Shown here: positions 1 through 9,345 of the stretch, piece after piece
Layout of the letters: every line of letters begins with the position of its first letter
Numbering within the stretch: position 1 is the first letter of the stretch
NCBI GenBank assembly: GCA_900299555.1
Contig: OODV01000082.1
Span: 1-38,635, forward strand
Direction of reading: 5' to 3'
DNA length: 38,635 bases
Source: an uncultured Endozoicomonas sp.
Lineage (GTDB): Bacteria; Pseudomonadota; Gammaproteobacteria; Pseudomonadales; Endozoicomonadaceae
Made by a program: the position numbers and the translations under genes
Notes under the pieces: generated by a model
Told to the model about the DNA's origin: nothing
What the model saw: only the letters and a program-made list of their open reading frames with translations
Databases searched by the model: none

Positions 1-1
1 G

Positions 2-472
2 CTGCGAGGCCTGGAACAATCTATGCGGCGAAGCTGGACGTCTATTCAGTTTATGCTCTCGCCAGTGGGCAGTTATACAGTAGTTAGAAAAGGCAATTGG
101 TATAACCTGGTAGCTCATAATGCCGCTTTCGACAAAAAGTTTCTGGATGCAGAGATGTCTGTAGTAAGAACGGGTTATGACGGCACTTTTGCCTGCTCAA
201 TGTAGATTGCAAGGCGCCTCTATCAGAATGCGCCCAATCACCAACTCGGTACTTTGGTGAAATACAATAAACTGCCGACTGATGGCGTATTTCACCGGGC
301 ACTGGCGGATGCGGAGATGACCGCATACCTCTGGCTCAAAATGCTGGAAGACCTTGAGCACCAGCATCAGGTACCAGGCGTATCTTTTGCGCTGATGAAG
401 ACCTTATCAAAGACATCGAAAGCGGGTGTGGGAGCCTTGTTGGAAAAGCAGAAGGCAAACGTTGTTGTTTAG
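2..472 (+). pseudogene. DEDD-type 3'-5' exonuclease (DnaQ-like), 3' part with in-frame stop
   Basis: The reading frame encodes the C-terminal part of a DnaQ/RNase T-like exonuclease. The segment LVAHNAAFDKKFLDAE (about 110-157) carries the family's conserved His-Asn and Asp. HRALADAEMTA (about 292-325) carries the last motif, HRAxxDA, with the catalytic His and Asp. An amber codon at 203-205 interrupts the frame exactly where homologues continue from CSM into xxARRLYxNAPNHxLGTL. The downstream half stays in the same frame, so this is a point nonsense mutation and not a frameshift. The first exonuclease motif would lie upstream of the window, and the residues before about position 95 match the family poorly, so the 5' end may also be damaged. 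Probably an inactive gene; readthrough or a separately translated fragment is less likely. Confidence 0.7.
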
Positions 473-684
473 ACAGGTTAGACATTAAGAGCTTCCCTTA
501 ATCCCGCCGAGGGGAAATGCCAGTAAAGTGACTGTTTGTCTCTGACTTACTGGTTCACCCTGGAAGCCTTGGTCTTCTGCGCGGGTTCTTTTTTGAACCA
601 CGGAGATCACAATGAAAAGCACTTCTTCTTGCTCTTTGTTATCTCTGTGGCTCAATCTTTAAATTATTTTCCAGCTTACGGCTA
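473..684. other. intergenic region with an imperfect hairpin repeat
   Basis: No coding sequence is visible. The region separates the exonuclease pseudogene from the 3' end of the leftward hutI-hutG fusion. It holds an inverted repeat: CCACGGAGATCACAA at 598-612 pairs with TTGTTATCTCTGTGG at 638-652, matching at 13 of 15 positions. Similar CTCTGTGG/CCACAGAG words recur near 28943-29007 and 33411-33434. No convincing U-tract terminator for the hut gene was found. Confidence 0.5.
598..652. repeat. dispersed imperfect palindrome, copy 1
   Basis: Two 15-bp arms (598-612 and 638-652) are nearly perfect reverse complements around a 25-bp pyrimidine-rich loop. The right arm word ATCTCTGTGG resembles the right arm of the element at 28943-29007. 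It looks like a non-coding repeat family lying between genes; its mobility and function are unknown. Confidence 0.45.
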
Positions 685-2928
685 TTACCCAGCCAGCTGA
701 TGAATCAATCGCGCCGCCAGTCGTGCAGTGTGAGAATCAATATCATACTTTGGGCAGGTTTCTGCAATATCAAAAAGTTTGACCTTGTTGCTCTGTTTGA
801 TGCTATCCAGCAATGGCTCGACAACTTCCAGAGGAATGCCTCGCGGAGCAGGTGCACTGACACCAGGTGCCAGAGCCGCTGAAAAAGCATCGATATCGAT
901 AGTCAGGTAAATATGATCTACCTGATTGATAAATTGCTGGAGCTCTTTCTGCAGTGATGGCAGGTTTAGTAATGTCATTTCTTTATCGAATCGATAAGTT
1001 ACACCTAACTCATCAGCTCGATTAAACAGGGCTTGGGTGTTACTGCTTTCACTGATCCCAAGGCAGAGGTAGTTAAAGGGGATGTTCTTTTCTCTGGAAT
1101 AGTTGGCCACCTGCCAGAAGGGCGTTCCAGAGCTGGCACCCACTTCGGGTAGTCGAAGATCAAAGTGGGCGTCAAAGTTGATAATGCCTACATTCAGTGA
1201 TGAATTGCCTTGATTATTCTGTTTTTCAAGGTGCTTCATCAATCCCTGATAAGAACCCCATGCAATTTCATGGCCACCACCCAGCCCGACAACCATTTGG
1301 CCATCGTTTAATAGTTCACTCATCCGTTTGGCATAGTTCAGGTGTGCCTGTTCAAGGTCGTTGCCATTACAGGTGATATTACCTGCATCCCAGACGGGGG
1401 CTTTGCGGTTCCATGGGAGGTTCGTCAGGGCTCGTCGAATATGGTTGGGTCCTTTGGCTGCTCCAGGCCGGCCCTGATTTCTGCGAACGCCTTCGTCAGA
1501 TTCAAACCCCAGTAGTGTTAACCCTGCTTCGCAGCCAGAAGAATAAGGTCCCACTTTCTGGTGCCACCGTTGTGCAGCCTGTGTATCGATTTCCTGATCA
1601 ATACGGCCAGACCATGAAAATGAAGGTTCTGTTGGGATGGTTGATTTCACGATATGGCCATTTTTAATAATCAGAGAAGGTGAGATACCAGTAAGCCCGG
1701 CAGCCAGGGCGGCAGGGCTACTGACAGGCCAGAGTAACAGGTCGGCGGCCATACCTTGTTTGAGCATACCGATGCTTTCCTGCAACCCCAGAGCCTGAGC
1801 AGCATTTCGAGTGCAGCCCGTAAGGGCTTCGGAGGGTGTCATTCGAAACAGTGTGCAGGCCATATTCATCATCAGCCGTATAGAGGCAAGAGGCGATGTG
1901 CCGGGGTTTAAATCGGTGGCAATGGCGATTGGAATATTCGCTTCTCTCAATTCATCAATAGGTGGTAGTTTGGTTTCCCGTAGATAGTAGAAGGCACCAG
2001 GCAGTAGTGTGGCTACTGTGTTACTGCTCTTTAATGCGTCGAGCCCCGGCTGGCTGAGATACTCCAGATGATCGACGGAAAGCGCCTGATATTTTACCGC
2101 CAGCTGAGTGCCACCACTGTCAGACAGTTGCTCTCCATGGAGTTTTACTGTTAAACCATGGGCTTTTGCAGCCTGAAATACTTTCTCAGTCTGCTCGGGG
2201 GAAAAGGCAATGTTTTCGCAGAAAACATCCACAGCATCTGCCAGTTGTCCTTTGGCAACCGTTGGAATCATGTCCTCGCAGACATGCTCTATGTAGGCAT
2301 CCGGATTGTTCTTATACTCCGGGGGGAGGGCATGGGCGCCAAGGAAAGTGCGCGCAATAGTAAGTGGGTATTCTTCTGCCAGTCGGCCTGCAGCCTTGAG
2401 CATTTTTATTTCGGTTTCTGTCTCCAGACCGTAGCCAGACTTGATTTCTACGGTTGTTACCCCTTCTGCCAGCAGTGCTTCCAGGCGAGGCCGGGAAGAT
2501 TCAACCAGTTCATCAACGGTTGCTGCACGTGTTGCTTTAACGGTTGAGAGAATACCTCCCCCCTGCTTGGCGATGGCTTCATAACTGACACCTTCCAGCC
2601 GCTGTTCAAACTCTCGGGAGCGATCGCCAGCATAGACCAGGTGGGTATGGCAGTCGATCAACCCGGGCGTCAGCCATTGCCCATGCCCATCAATGGTTTC
2701 TTTTGCCTCAGTTCCTTCCGGTAATTCAGCCTCTGCTCCAACCCACACAATATGGCCATTGTTCACCAAAATGGCGCCATGGTTGATGCTGTTGTATGGA
2801 CAGCCTGCACTCTCGTGGTGCGTTTTTGGCTTGGATAAGGTGAGCGCCGGATCCATGGTGGCCAGGTGGATGTTTCGAATCAGCAAATCACAGAGGGTGG
2901 GTGAGTTGCCAGCATTACTTTTTTTCAT
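685..2928 (-). CDS. hutI-hutG: Fused imidazolonepropionase / formimidoylglutamase (HutI-HutG)
   Basis: A single 747-residue frame joins the last two enzymes of histidine degradation. Residues about 10-428 are a metal-dependent amidohydrolase. The CHTHLVYAGDR motif supplies His94 and His96, LHGEQLSDSGG supplies His264, and ATDLNPGTSP supplies Asp339; these fit imidazolonepropionase, which opens 4-imidazolone-5-propionate to N-formimino-glutamate. Residues about 451-747 are a ureohydrolase-fold formimidoylglutamase. Its binuclear Mn ligands are visible as GGGHE (His553), DAHFD (Asp586, His588, Asp590) and DID (Asp678, Asp680), and SSGTPF and APGVSAPAPRG match the HutG subgroup. It would release formamide and glutamate. 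Both halves are full length and joined by a linker of about 20 residues, with no stop or frameshift. The gene diverges from hutC-hutU-hutH and shares their operator region. The two activities are normally separate proteins, so fusion could channel the intermediate. Confidence 0.93.
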   Translation of the reverse strand: MKKSNAGNSPTLCDLLIRNIHLATMDPALTLSKPKTHHESAGCPYNSINHGAILVNNGHIVWVGAEAELPEGTEAKETIDGHGQWLTPGLIDCHTHLVYAGDRSREFEQRLEGVSYEAIAKQGGGILSTVKATRAATVDELVESSRPRLEALLAEGVTTVEIKSGYGLETETEIKMLKAAGRLAEEYPLTIARTFLGAHALPPEYKNNPDAYIEHVCEDMIPTVAKGQLADAVDVFCENIAFSPEQTEKVFQAAKAHGLTVKLHGEQLSDSGGTQLAVKYQALSVDHLEYLSQPGLDALKSSNTVATLLPGAFYYLRETKLPPIDELREANIPIAIATDLNPGTSPLASIRLMMNMACTLFRMTPSEALTGCTRNAAQALGLQESIGMLKQGMAADLLLWPVSSPAALAAGLTGISPSLIIKNGHIVKSTIPTEPSFSWSGRIDQEIDTQAAQRWHQKVGPYSSGCEAGLTLLGFESDEGVRRNQGRPGAAKGPNHIRRALTNLPWNRKAPVWDAGNITCNGNDLEQAHLNYAKRMSELLNDGQMVVGLGGGHEIAWGSYQGLMKHLEKQNNQGNSSLNVGIINFDAHFDLRLPEVGASSGTPFWQVANYSREKNIPFNYLCLGISESSNTQALFNRADELGVTYRFDKEMTLLNLPSLQKELQQFINQVDHIYLTIDIDAFSAALAPGVSAPAPRGIPLEVVEPLLDSIKQSNKVKLFDIAETCPKYDIDSHTARLAARLIHQLAG

Positions 2929-3014
2929 GGGATCCGGCCATCGGTTGTCTGATCTTAAGGTTTCTAAACGTGCAATGTATTTCTCAAAATCGTACGAATT
3001 GCATTATTATATAA

Positions 3015-3036
3015 TTGTATATACAACTATATACAA
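3015..3036. promoter_or_regulatory. HutC operator (palindrome) in divergent hut promoter region
   Basis: TTGTATATACAA at 3015-3026 is a perfect 12-bp palindrome. It is followed directly by a second, imperfect half-repeat CTATATACAA at 3027-3036. TTGTATATACAA is the core of the HutC operator known from Pseudomonas and enteric hut operons. It sits between the divergent hutI-hutG (start 2928) and hutC (start 3181) genes, so one repressor could control both directions, with urocanate as the expected inducer. Exact -10/-35 elements were not assigned because the region is AT-rich. Confidence 0.75.
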
Positions 3037-3180
3037 TAAGATTGTTTGAGCAACCTGCAGTTTTAGCAGGCCTTTAATAAAAAGGCCTTATGCTGTCTGT
3101 GATGTAAAGGGTTTGCTTTCGGGAAAGCCGAATCATGGAAGTGGTAAAGACTCAATAACGGCATTTTTATAGTAAAAAAT

Positions 3181-3900
3181 ATGAATCAGAATCAGAGTTT
3201 GTTGCCTCGCTATCAGCAGATAAAGCACTTTATTCTGGACAAGATTGAGCGTGGTGAGTGGTTAGAATCCAAAAAAGTGCCATCTGAAAATCAGCTCTGC
3301 GAGCAGTTCTCAGTCAGCCGGATGACGGCTCGAAAAGCGCTGCAAGAGCTGACTGCGTCTGGTGTGCTGGTACGGCAGCAGGGCCTGGGTACTTTTGTAG
3401 CACCACCAAAGCCTCAGTCATCTATGCTGACCGTGCGTAATATTGCCGATGAAATCCGTGAACGTGGGCATGGTTACAGCAACCAGGTTCTGCTGCTGGA
3501 AACGGAAAAAGCCTCTGAAGCGGTGGCTGTGTCATTGGAGTTACCTGAGTCTGCCACCGTTTTTCATTCCATTATTGTTCATTATGAAAATGGCGAACCC
3601 CTGCAGTGGGAAGAGCGTCATATTAATCCCCGTTTTGCCTCTGACTATCTTGATCAGGATTTCTCTCAGGAAACCCCTAACGTATACCTCAACCGGGTAG
3701 CCGCTCTGACGGAAGCAACTCATGTGGTAGAGGCCGTGTTGCCTTCAGAATCCGTTGCCGGTTTACTGAGTATGGAACCAGGTGCTCCCTGCCTGAGAAT
3801 TTTACGAAGAAGCTGGTGTCGAAGAGGCGTTGTCAGTCTGGCTAAGTTGATGCACCCCGGAGACCGATACCGCTTGGGAGACCATTTGCAGTTTACCTGA
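3181..3900 (+). CDS. hutC: Histidine utilization repressor HutC (GntR family)
   Basis: A 239-residue GntR/HutC-subfamily regulator. Residues about 9-75 form the winged helix-turn-helix, including KVPSENQLCEQFSVSRMTARKAL and the wing sequence VRQQGLGTFVA. Residues about 95-235 form a UTRA ligand-binding domain, which in HutC binds urocanate or formiminoglutamate. The C-terminal LARLTHPG-like motif of HutC is present as LAKLMHPGDRYRLG. It is the first gene of the rightward hut transcription unit; hutU starts 38 bp downstream. The neighbouring palindrome at 3015-3036 is the likely target, giving autoregulation. No clear Shine-Dalgarno sequence precedes the ATG at 3181. Confidence 0.92.
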   Translation: MNQNQSLLPRYQQIKHFILDKIERGEWLESKKVPSENQLCEQFSVSRMTARKALQELTASGVLVRQQGLGTFVAPPKPQSSMLTVRNIADEIRERGHGYSNQVLLLETEKASEAVAVSLELPESATVFHSIIVHYENGEPLQWEERHINPRFASDYLDQDFSQETPNVYLNRVAALTEATHVVEAVLPSESVAGLLSMEPGAPCLRILRRSWCRRGVVSLAKLMHPGDRYRLGDHLQFT

Positions 3901-3938
3901 TTGTTTATTCGAAAATGTAACGTAGAGGATGTGTGAAT

Positions 3939-5651
3939 ATGGCAAAGCAAAAAGCTTCAATGTCTGCATCTGATAAAGGATATCGTCGATTTGACCCTGA
4001 TCGGTCCATTCGTGCCCCTAGAGGTTCTGAGCTGAATACCTGCAGCTGGCAGGTAGAAGCGCCTCTGCGTATGTTGATGAATAACCTGGATTCGGAGGTG
4101 GCAGAACATCCGGAAGCATTAGTGGTGTATGGTGGGATTGGCAGAGCGGCCAGAGACTGGGAATGCTACGACCAGATAGTTGCCACACTTAAGCGACTGC
4201 AGGTTGATGAGACTTTGCTCGTTCAGTCTGGTAAGCCGGTTGGTGTATTCAAGACTCATACCGGCGCACCTCGTGTACTGATTGCCAACTCAAATATTGT
4301 ACCTTACTGGGCTGATTGGGAGCACTTCCATGAGTTGGATAAACAGGGTCTGATGATGTATGGCCAGATGACCGCAGGCTCCTGGATTTATATTGGTTCT
4401 CAGGGCATTGTCCAGGGAACCTATGAAACATTTGTGGCCATGGCCAAAACCCACTTCAATGGTGATGCTTCAGGCAAGTGGATTCTGACTGGAGGCCTTG
4501 GCGGTATGGGAGGTGCCCAGCCACTGGCTGCAACCATGGCTGGTTTTTCCATGCTGGCCTGTGAGGTGGATGAGTCACGGATCGACTTTCGCCTGAAAAC
4601 CCGCTATCTCGATAAAAAGGCAACCTCGCTGGATGAAGCACTGGCCATGATTGAGCAGGCTAAATCCGAAGGTAGAGCAGTCTCGGTTGGTCTGCTGGGT
4701 AATGCTGCAGAGATTTTCCCTGAGTTGGTTGAGCGCAATATTACACCTGATGTGGTAACTGATCAGACGTCTGCTCATGACCCGCTGAATGGTTATCTGC
4801 CCAGAGGGTGGACGTTGGCACAGGCCAGTGAGAAGCGCAAAGAAGATGAAGCGGCGGTTACCAAAGCAGCAAGAGAGTCCATGGCGATTCAGGTGAAGGC
4901 GATGCTGGCACTGCAGCAACAGGGTGCCGCTACCGTTGATTACGGCAACAATATACGACAAATGGCGAAAGAGGTGGGGGTCGAAAACGCCTTTGATTTT
5001 CCAGGGTTTGTTCCTGCCTATATTCGACCGCTGTTCTGTCAGGGTATTGGACCATTCCGCTGGGCTGCACTGTCGGGTGACCCTGAAGATATCTACAAAA
5101 CCGACCAGAAGGTCAAAGAGCTGATTCCTGACGATGCGCACCTTCATAACTGGCTGGATATGGCCAGAGAACGCATTGCCTTCCAGGGTTTGCCTGCCCG
5201 CATCTGCTGGGTTGGTCTGAAAGACAGAGCCCGTCTTGGACAGGCCTTTAATGACATGGTAGCCAGCGGAGAGCTCAGTGCTCCTGTTGTGATTGGTCGG
5301 GATCATCTGGACTCTGGTTCGGTAGCCAGCCCTAATCGTGAGACTGAAGGTATGCGTGATGGCAGTGATGCGGTGTCCGACTGGCCCTTGTTGAATGCTC
5401 TGTTGAATACGGCTTCTGGAGCCACCTGGGTGAGTATTCATCATGGAGGTGGTGTTGGTATTGGTTATAGCCAGCACTCTGGCGTGGTTATTGTTGCTGA
5501 TGGTACGGATGAAGCCCGGGAGAAACTTGGTCGTGTTCTGTGGAATGACCCGGGTACTGGTGTTATGCGTCATGCTGATGCCGGTTACGACATTGCCATA
5601 CAGTGTGCGAAAGACAACGGGCTGGATCTGCCCATGCAGTCGGGAAAATAG
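3939..5651 (+). CDS. hutU: Urocanate hydratase
   Basis: Urocanase, 570 residues, of usual family length. It converts urocanate to 4-imidazolone-5-propionate using tightly bound NAD+ as an electrophile. The glycine-rich NAD site [13 protein letters not shown], the [12 protein letters not shown] segment and the [17 protein letters not shown] segment with the conserved active-site cysteine are all present, as is the C-terminal [17 protein letters not shown] motif. The ATG at 3939 is preferred over an in-frame GTG at 3933 because AGAGGA at 3924-3929 is well spaced only for the ATG. It lies between hutC and hutH; only 2 bp separate its stop from hutH, indicating one transcript. Confidence 0.97.
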   Translation: MAKQKASMSASDKGYRRFDPDRSIRAPRGSELNTCSWQVEAPLRMLMNNLDSEVAEHPEALVVYGGIGRAARDWECYDQIVATLKRLQVDETLLVQSGKPVGVFKTHTGAPRVLIANSNIVPYWADWEHFHELDKQGLMMYGQMTAGSWIYIGSQGIVQGTYETFVAMAKTHFNGDASGKWILTGGLGGMGGAQPLAATMAGFSMLACEVDESRIDFRLKTRYLDKKATSLDEALAMIEQAKSEGRAVSVGLLGNAAEIFPELVERNITPDVVTDQTSAHDPLNGYLPRGWTLAQASEKRKEDEAAVTKAARESMAIQVKAMLALQQQGAATVDYGNNIRQMAKEVGVENAFDFPGFVPAYIRPLFCQGIGPFRWAALSGDPEDIYKTDQKVKELIPDDAHLHNWLDMARERIAFQGLPARICWVGLKDRARLGQAFNDMVASGELSAPVVIGRDHLDSGSVASPNRETEGMRDGSDAVSDWPLLNALLNTASGATWVSIHHGGGVGIGYSQHSGVVIVADGTDEAREKLGRVLWNDPGTGVMRHADAGYDIAIQCAKDNGLDLPMQSGK

Positions 5652-5653
5652 CC

Positions 5654-7189
5654 ATGATGAATAAGCTGATGATTACCCCCGGACAATTATCACTGTTTGA
5701 TTTGCGTAACGTAAGCCGTTATGACGTGCAGATACAACTCGACCCGGCTTGTCATCCGGCTATTACTAAAAGTGTTGACTGTGTGAATCAGGCATTGGCT
5801 GAAAACCGGGTTGTTTACGGTATCAATACCGGTTTCGGTTTGCTGGCCAGTACGCGGATTCCGGATAAGGAACTTGAAGCACTTCAGCGGAGTATTGTGT
5901 TATCGCATGCGACAGGTGTTGGTCAGTTTATGGATGAAAGTACCGTAAAGTTAATGATGGTACTGAAAATTAACAGTCTGGCCAGAGGGTTGTCGGGAGT
6001 CAGGCTGGAGCTGATTGAGGCACTGATTCAACTGATTAACCTTGGTATCTACCCTTGTGTGCCTGAAAAAGGCTCGGTGGGTGCCAGTGGCGATCTTGCG
6101 CCACTGGCCCACATGAGTTGCTTATTGCTGGGAGAAGGTCATGCCATGGTGGATAAGCAGCAGGTTACTGCCATAGAGGCTCTCACTTATGCCGGGATGG
6201 AGCCGATTAAGCTGGCACCCAAGGAAGGGCTGGCCTTATTGAACGGTACTCAAGCCAGTACAGCGTTTGCTCTTCAGGGGCTGTTTGGCGCTGAGGATTT
6301 GATGGCATCAGCGGTGGTTACCGGGAGCTTATCCATTGAAGCAGCAATGGCCAGTCGTCGGCCTTTTGACCCGCGTATTCACGAAGCTCGAGGATTGAAA
6401 GGACAAATCGATGTTGCTCATGCTTACCGTTCCATGTTGGATCACAGTGATATTGAGCAGGCTCATGCGGACTGTGACAAAGTGCAGGACCCTTATTCCC
6501 TGAGATGCCAGCCCCAGGTGATGGGTGCCTGCCTGGAACAGTTACGTTATGCAGCCGGAATCCTGGAAATAGAGGCTAATGGCGTTACCGATAACCCTCT
6601 GGTGTTTGCTGAAGATAATGAAATATTATCCGGCGGAAATTTCCATGCCGAACCAACAGGCATGGCAGCAGAAGCATTGGCATTGGCGATTGCTGAAATT
6701 GGTGCCATCAGTGAGCGACGAATTGCACTGCTGGTGGATCAGCATCTGAGTGGCTTGCCTGCATTTCTGGTGAAGAACAGTGGCGTCAATTCCGGGTTTA
6801 TGATCGCTCATAATACAGCCGCTGCGTTGGCCAGTGAAAATCGCTGCCTTGCTCACCCATCTGTTACCGACAGCCTGCCCACTTCTGCGAATCAGGAAGA
6901 CCATGTCTCCATGGCAACATACGGAGCCCGTCGTCTGAGAGAAATGAACAGTAATACCGCGGCAATTGTCGGAATTGAACTGCTGGCTGCTGCTCAAGGG
7001 GTTGATATGCGCAAGCCCTATAAAACGTCTGAAGTGTTGCAGTCGGTGATGAAAATGGTGAGAAAAGATATCCCGTTCTATGATCAGGATCGATATTTCT
7101 TTCCAGATATACAAAAGGCATCTCAGCTGGTGGCCAGTGGGCAACTGAATGTTTATATGCCTACGGAGCTGTTGGTGAGCCTTGGGTGA
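5654..7189 (+). CDS. hutH: Histidine ammonia-lyase
   Basis: Histidine ammonia-lyase, 511 residues, the first step of the pathway: histidine to trans-urocanate plus ammonia. The Ala-Ser-Gly tripeptide that cyclises into the MIO electrophile lies in [16 protein letters not shown]. Other family signatures present are [34 protein letters not shown] and [11 protein letters not shown]. The ATG at 5654 gives the standard N-terminus; an upstream GTG at 5603 would only extend into hutU. It is the last gene of the rightward hut operon. No histidine transporter follows; an IS remnant begins within tens of bases of its stop, so a downstream hut gene may have been lost or may lie elsewhere. Confidence 0.97.
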   Translation: MMNKLMITPGQLSLFDLRNVSRYDVQIQLDPACHPAITKSVDCVNQALAENRVVYGINTGFGLLASTRIPDKELEALQRSIVLSHATGVGQFMDESTVKLMMVLKINSLARGLSGVRLELIEALIQLINLGIYPCVPEKGSVGASGDLAPLAHMSCLLLGEGHAMVDKQQVTAIEALTYAGMEPIKLAPKEGLALLNGTQASTAFALQGLFGAEDLMASAVVTGSLSIEAAMASRRPFDPRIHEARGLKGQIDVAHAYRSMLDHSDIEQAHADCDKVQDPYSLRCQPQVMGACLEQLRYAAGILEIEANGVTDNPLVFAEDNEILSGGNFHAEPTGMAAEALALAIAEIGAISERRIALLVDQHLSGLPAFLVKNSGVNSGFMIAHNTAAALASENRCLAHPSVTDSLPTSANQEDHVSMATYGARRLREMNSNTAAIVGIELLAAAQGVDMRKPYKTSEVLQSVMKMVRKDIPFYDQDRYFFPDIQKASQLVASGQLNVYMPTELLVSLG

Positions 7190-7199
7190 ATTGTTTCTT

Positions 7200-7732
7200 C
7201 CAGTGACCTCAGGGACGAGGCATGACCTCCTGATTGAAGTTTTTTAAAAACCTCCTGCTCTTCAAGGTCCAGTTCTGGGTGCTTCGACCTACCGATAATA
7301 CACGACATCTTAACTCTATGCGGCAGTTTATAAACGGTGCGAAGGTTGCAATCTGTCCCAAACTCATCTTGTAACAGTCTATAAAGATCCCGACCAACTA
7401 TACGTCCTCCATTTTTGGTCCTGCAAGTGGAGAACGGCTTCTTTGAATTCATCATGAGAGTCTTTGGGGATTACTGGCTTTCGTCCCCTCCCACCTTGAT
7501 CCTTCATAGCTGGAAGGCCGCCATCTTTAAATCGATGCAGCCAGTCATGTACCGCATCATTGGTGACTTTAAGTAGCAGAGTGGCAAGTCGGTTCCATTC
7601 ACTCTGGGGGGTGGGCTTCTGGATTGATGGTATTGCCGCCAAACAGCTGGCCATTGAGCTTGGAAGTGTCTGTAAATCTGCAAGGGTGGGTTCAACAAAT
7701 CGAACGATTACGGCTTCCTTGTTGTAAATCAA
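7200..7732 (-). pseudogene. IS630-like transposase N-terminal remnant, frameshifted
   Basis: Two overlapping leftward frames together give the N-terminal DNA-binding part of an IS630/winged-helix transposase. The first, from 7732, contains a helix-turn-helix segment (VHDWLHRFKDGGLPAMKDQ, followed by GRGRKP). The second picks up after a frameshift near 7400-7455 with KNGGRIVGRDLYRLLQDEFG and YKLPHRVKMS...RSKHPELD...VFKK. The catalytic DDE domain is missing; the frame runs out next to the end of hutH. This is a dead fragment about 530 bp long. Family assignment rests on the RSKHP and GRGRKP patterns and is moderate. Confidence 0.6.
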
Positions 7733-7812
7733 AATAATATGTCAGCAAATTGCTATATTTCGCCGGTAAACCAAAGTTGCCGATTTTCTGTTCAACAGAA
7801 ACAAGGTATTGC

Positions 7813-7831
7813 ATCTAATCTTTAATTAGAT
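7813..7831. promoter_or_regulatory. inverted repeat upstream of the CstA-family gene
   Basis: ATCTAAT at 7813-7819 and ATTAGAT at 7825-7831 are perfect reverse complements around a 5-bp centre, 30 bp before the proposed start codon. The position suits an operator or a 5' leader hairpin. No regulator can be named. Confidence 0.35.
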
Positions 7832-7861
7832 ATCCACTGACGTTAGAAAAGTCAGAGTGGG

Positions 7862-9301
7862 GTGATACAAGTGTTTAGCTTTCTTGGCGCATTAGCAATT
7901 CTGATCATAGGCTACCTTGTTTATGGGAAGTGGGTCGACCGTCATTTTGGTGCTGACCCGAATCGAGAGACCCCTGCTCATACGCTGCAGGATGGTGTTG
8001 ATTTTGTACCGCTGCCCTGGCACAAGATTTTCCTTATCCAGTTTTTGAATATTGCCGGTCTTGGTCCTATTTTTGGTGCCATTATGGGAGCACTGTATGG
8101 CCCTGCAGCATTTTTGTGGATAGCTTTTGGCTGTGTGCTCGGTGGTGCGGTGCATGACTATTTTTCAGGCATGCTCTCTGTTCGTCACAAGGGTCAGTCG
8201 ATTCCTGAAATTGTGGGCCATTACCTGGGAGAAGGTTCTCGCAAAGTGATGCGTGGATTCTCCGTAGTGTTGCTATTACTGGTGGGTGTTGTCTTTATGA
8301 TGGGACCGGCCGGGTTATTGGCGAACCTGGGAATGGAAGGCATCTTTGCGAATACCAGCTTCTGGCTGGCGGTGATTTTAGCCTACTACTTCATGGCGAC
8401 TGTTCTGCCTGTGGATAAAGTGATTGCAAAAATTTATCCACTGTTTGGTTTAACACTGCTGATTATGGCCGTGGGTGTTGGTGGTATGATGCTGGTGAAA
8501 GGTCTGCCGATTCCTGAAATCACCGATCCACTTTCACACCCCAAAGGCCTGCCAATCTGGCCAATGCTGTTTGTCACCATTGCCTGTGGTGCAATCAGTG
8601 GATTCCACGCAACCCAGTCTCCCATGATGGCCCGCTGCCTGCCTACAGAGAGTTACGGTCGTCGTGTATTCTTCGGAGCAATGATTGCTGAAGGGGTTGT
8701 GGCATTGATCTGGGCTGCGGCTGCCATGTCTTTCTTCCCGAATGGTCTGGATGGGTTGAATGAAGTGCTGACCAAAGGCGGGGCAGGTCTGGTCGTCAAT
8801 GAGGTTTCTGTTGGTTTGATGGGAACTGTTGGTGGCATGATGGCCATCCTTGGGGTTATCGCCTGCCCGATCACTTCCGGTGATACGGCTTTCCGCAGCG
8901 TGCGATTGATCTTTGCTGATGCCATGAACATCAGTCAGATCAGTACTAAAAATCGTCTGATGCTGGCAGTGCCGGTATTTGCCGTTGGCTTTGCACTGAC
9001 CTTTATCGATTTCAATATCATCTGGCGCTATTTCGCTTTCTCTAACCAGGCACTGGCGACTATCGTACTCTGGGCATCGGCCATGTATATGGTTCACCAG
9101 GGTAAAAGCCACTGGTTGGCTTCTCTGCCAGCAACCTTTATGACTGCTGTCTGTACTACTTATATCCTGATGGCACCGGAAGGGCTTAGTCTTTCAGCTG
9201 CTATCTCTTATCCCGTCGGTGCGGCAGTGGGTATTGGAGCAATGGTCTGGTTTATGATGGCGGCAGCCAAGAGAACCGTATCCGTACAACCTGCCGTGTA
9301 A
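7862..9301 (+). CDS. cstA: CstA family carbon starvation protein / peptide or pyruvate transporter
   Basis: A 479-residue polytopic membrane protein of the CstA family. The sequence has more than a dozen hydrophobic segments and the family's conserved blocks LIGYLVYGKWVDRHFG, HKIFLIQFLNIAGLGPIFGAIMGALYGP, GGAVHDYFSGMLSVRHKGQSIPE and GFHATQSPMMARC. E. coli CstA is about 700 residues; this is the shorter form found in many bacteria. Family members import peptides or pyruvate on nutrient limitation. The start is uncertain: GTG at 7862 or GTG at 7871, with a GTGGGG stretch just upstream and no ATG nearby. It is monocistronic, followed by a terminator at 9313-9345. A link to histidine use is possible from position only. 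Confidence 0.88.
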   Translation: MIQVFSFLGALAILIIGYLVYGKWVDRHFGADPNRETPAHTLQDGVDFVPLPWHKIFLIQFLNIAGLGPIFGAIMGALYGPAAFLWIAFGCVLGGAVHDYFSGMLSVRHKGQSIPEIVGHYLGEGSRKVMRGFSVVLLLLVGVVFMMGPAGLLANLGMEGIFANTSFWLAVILAYYFMATVLPVDKVIAKIYPLFGLTLLIMAVGVGGMMLVKGLPIPEITDPLSHPKGLPIWPMLFVTIACGAISGFHATQSPMMARCLPTESYGRRVFFGAMIAEGVVALIWAAAAMSFFPNGLDGLNEVLTKGGAGLVVNEVSVGLMGTVGGMMAILGVIACPITSGDTAFRSVRLIFADAMNISQISTKNRLMLAVPVFAVGFALTFIDFNIIWRYFAFSNQALATIVLWASAMYMVHQGKSHWLASLPATFMTAVCTTYILMAPEGLSLSAAISYPVGAAVGIGAMVWFMMAAAKRTVSVQPAV

Positions 9302-9312
9302 TACGGAAAACG

Positions 9313-9345
9313 AAAGAAGTCTCCGGTGTTATCGGGGGCTTCTTT
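9313..9345. terminator. Rho-independent terminator, probably bidirectional
   Basis: AAAGAAGTCTCCGG (9313-9326) pairs, with G-U pairs, to TCGGGGGCTTCTTT (9332-9345), and is followed by T residues on the plus strand. On the minus strand the same hairpin is followed by a TTTCGTTTTC tract, so it can also stop leftward transcripts of the converging DUF1513 remnant. Confidence 0.75.

Noticed and set aside
2978-3000. TCGTACGA palindrome upstream of hutI-hutG as a second operator
   Set aside because: Only 8 bp are symmetric and it does not resemble the HutC site at 3015-3026. It could be chance in an AT-rich region.
4575-5573. A 332-residue leftward open frame opposite hutU
   Set aside because: It is antisense to the well-conserved urocanase, has no recognisable domain, no ribosome-binding site and low-complexity histidine/asparagine-rich composition. 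It is a shadow frame.
8534-9112. A 192-residue leftward frame inside the CstA gene
   Set aside because: It is antisense to a clear membrane transporter, has no family features, and is His/Asp-rich as expected for the complement of hydrophobic codons.
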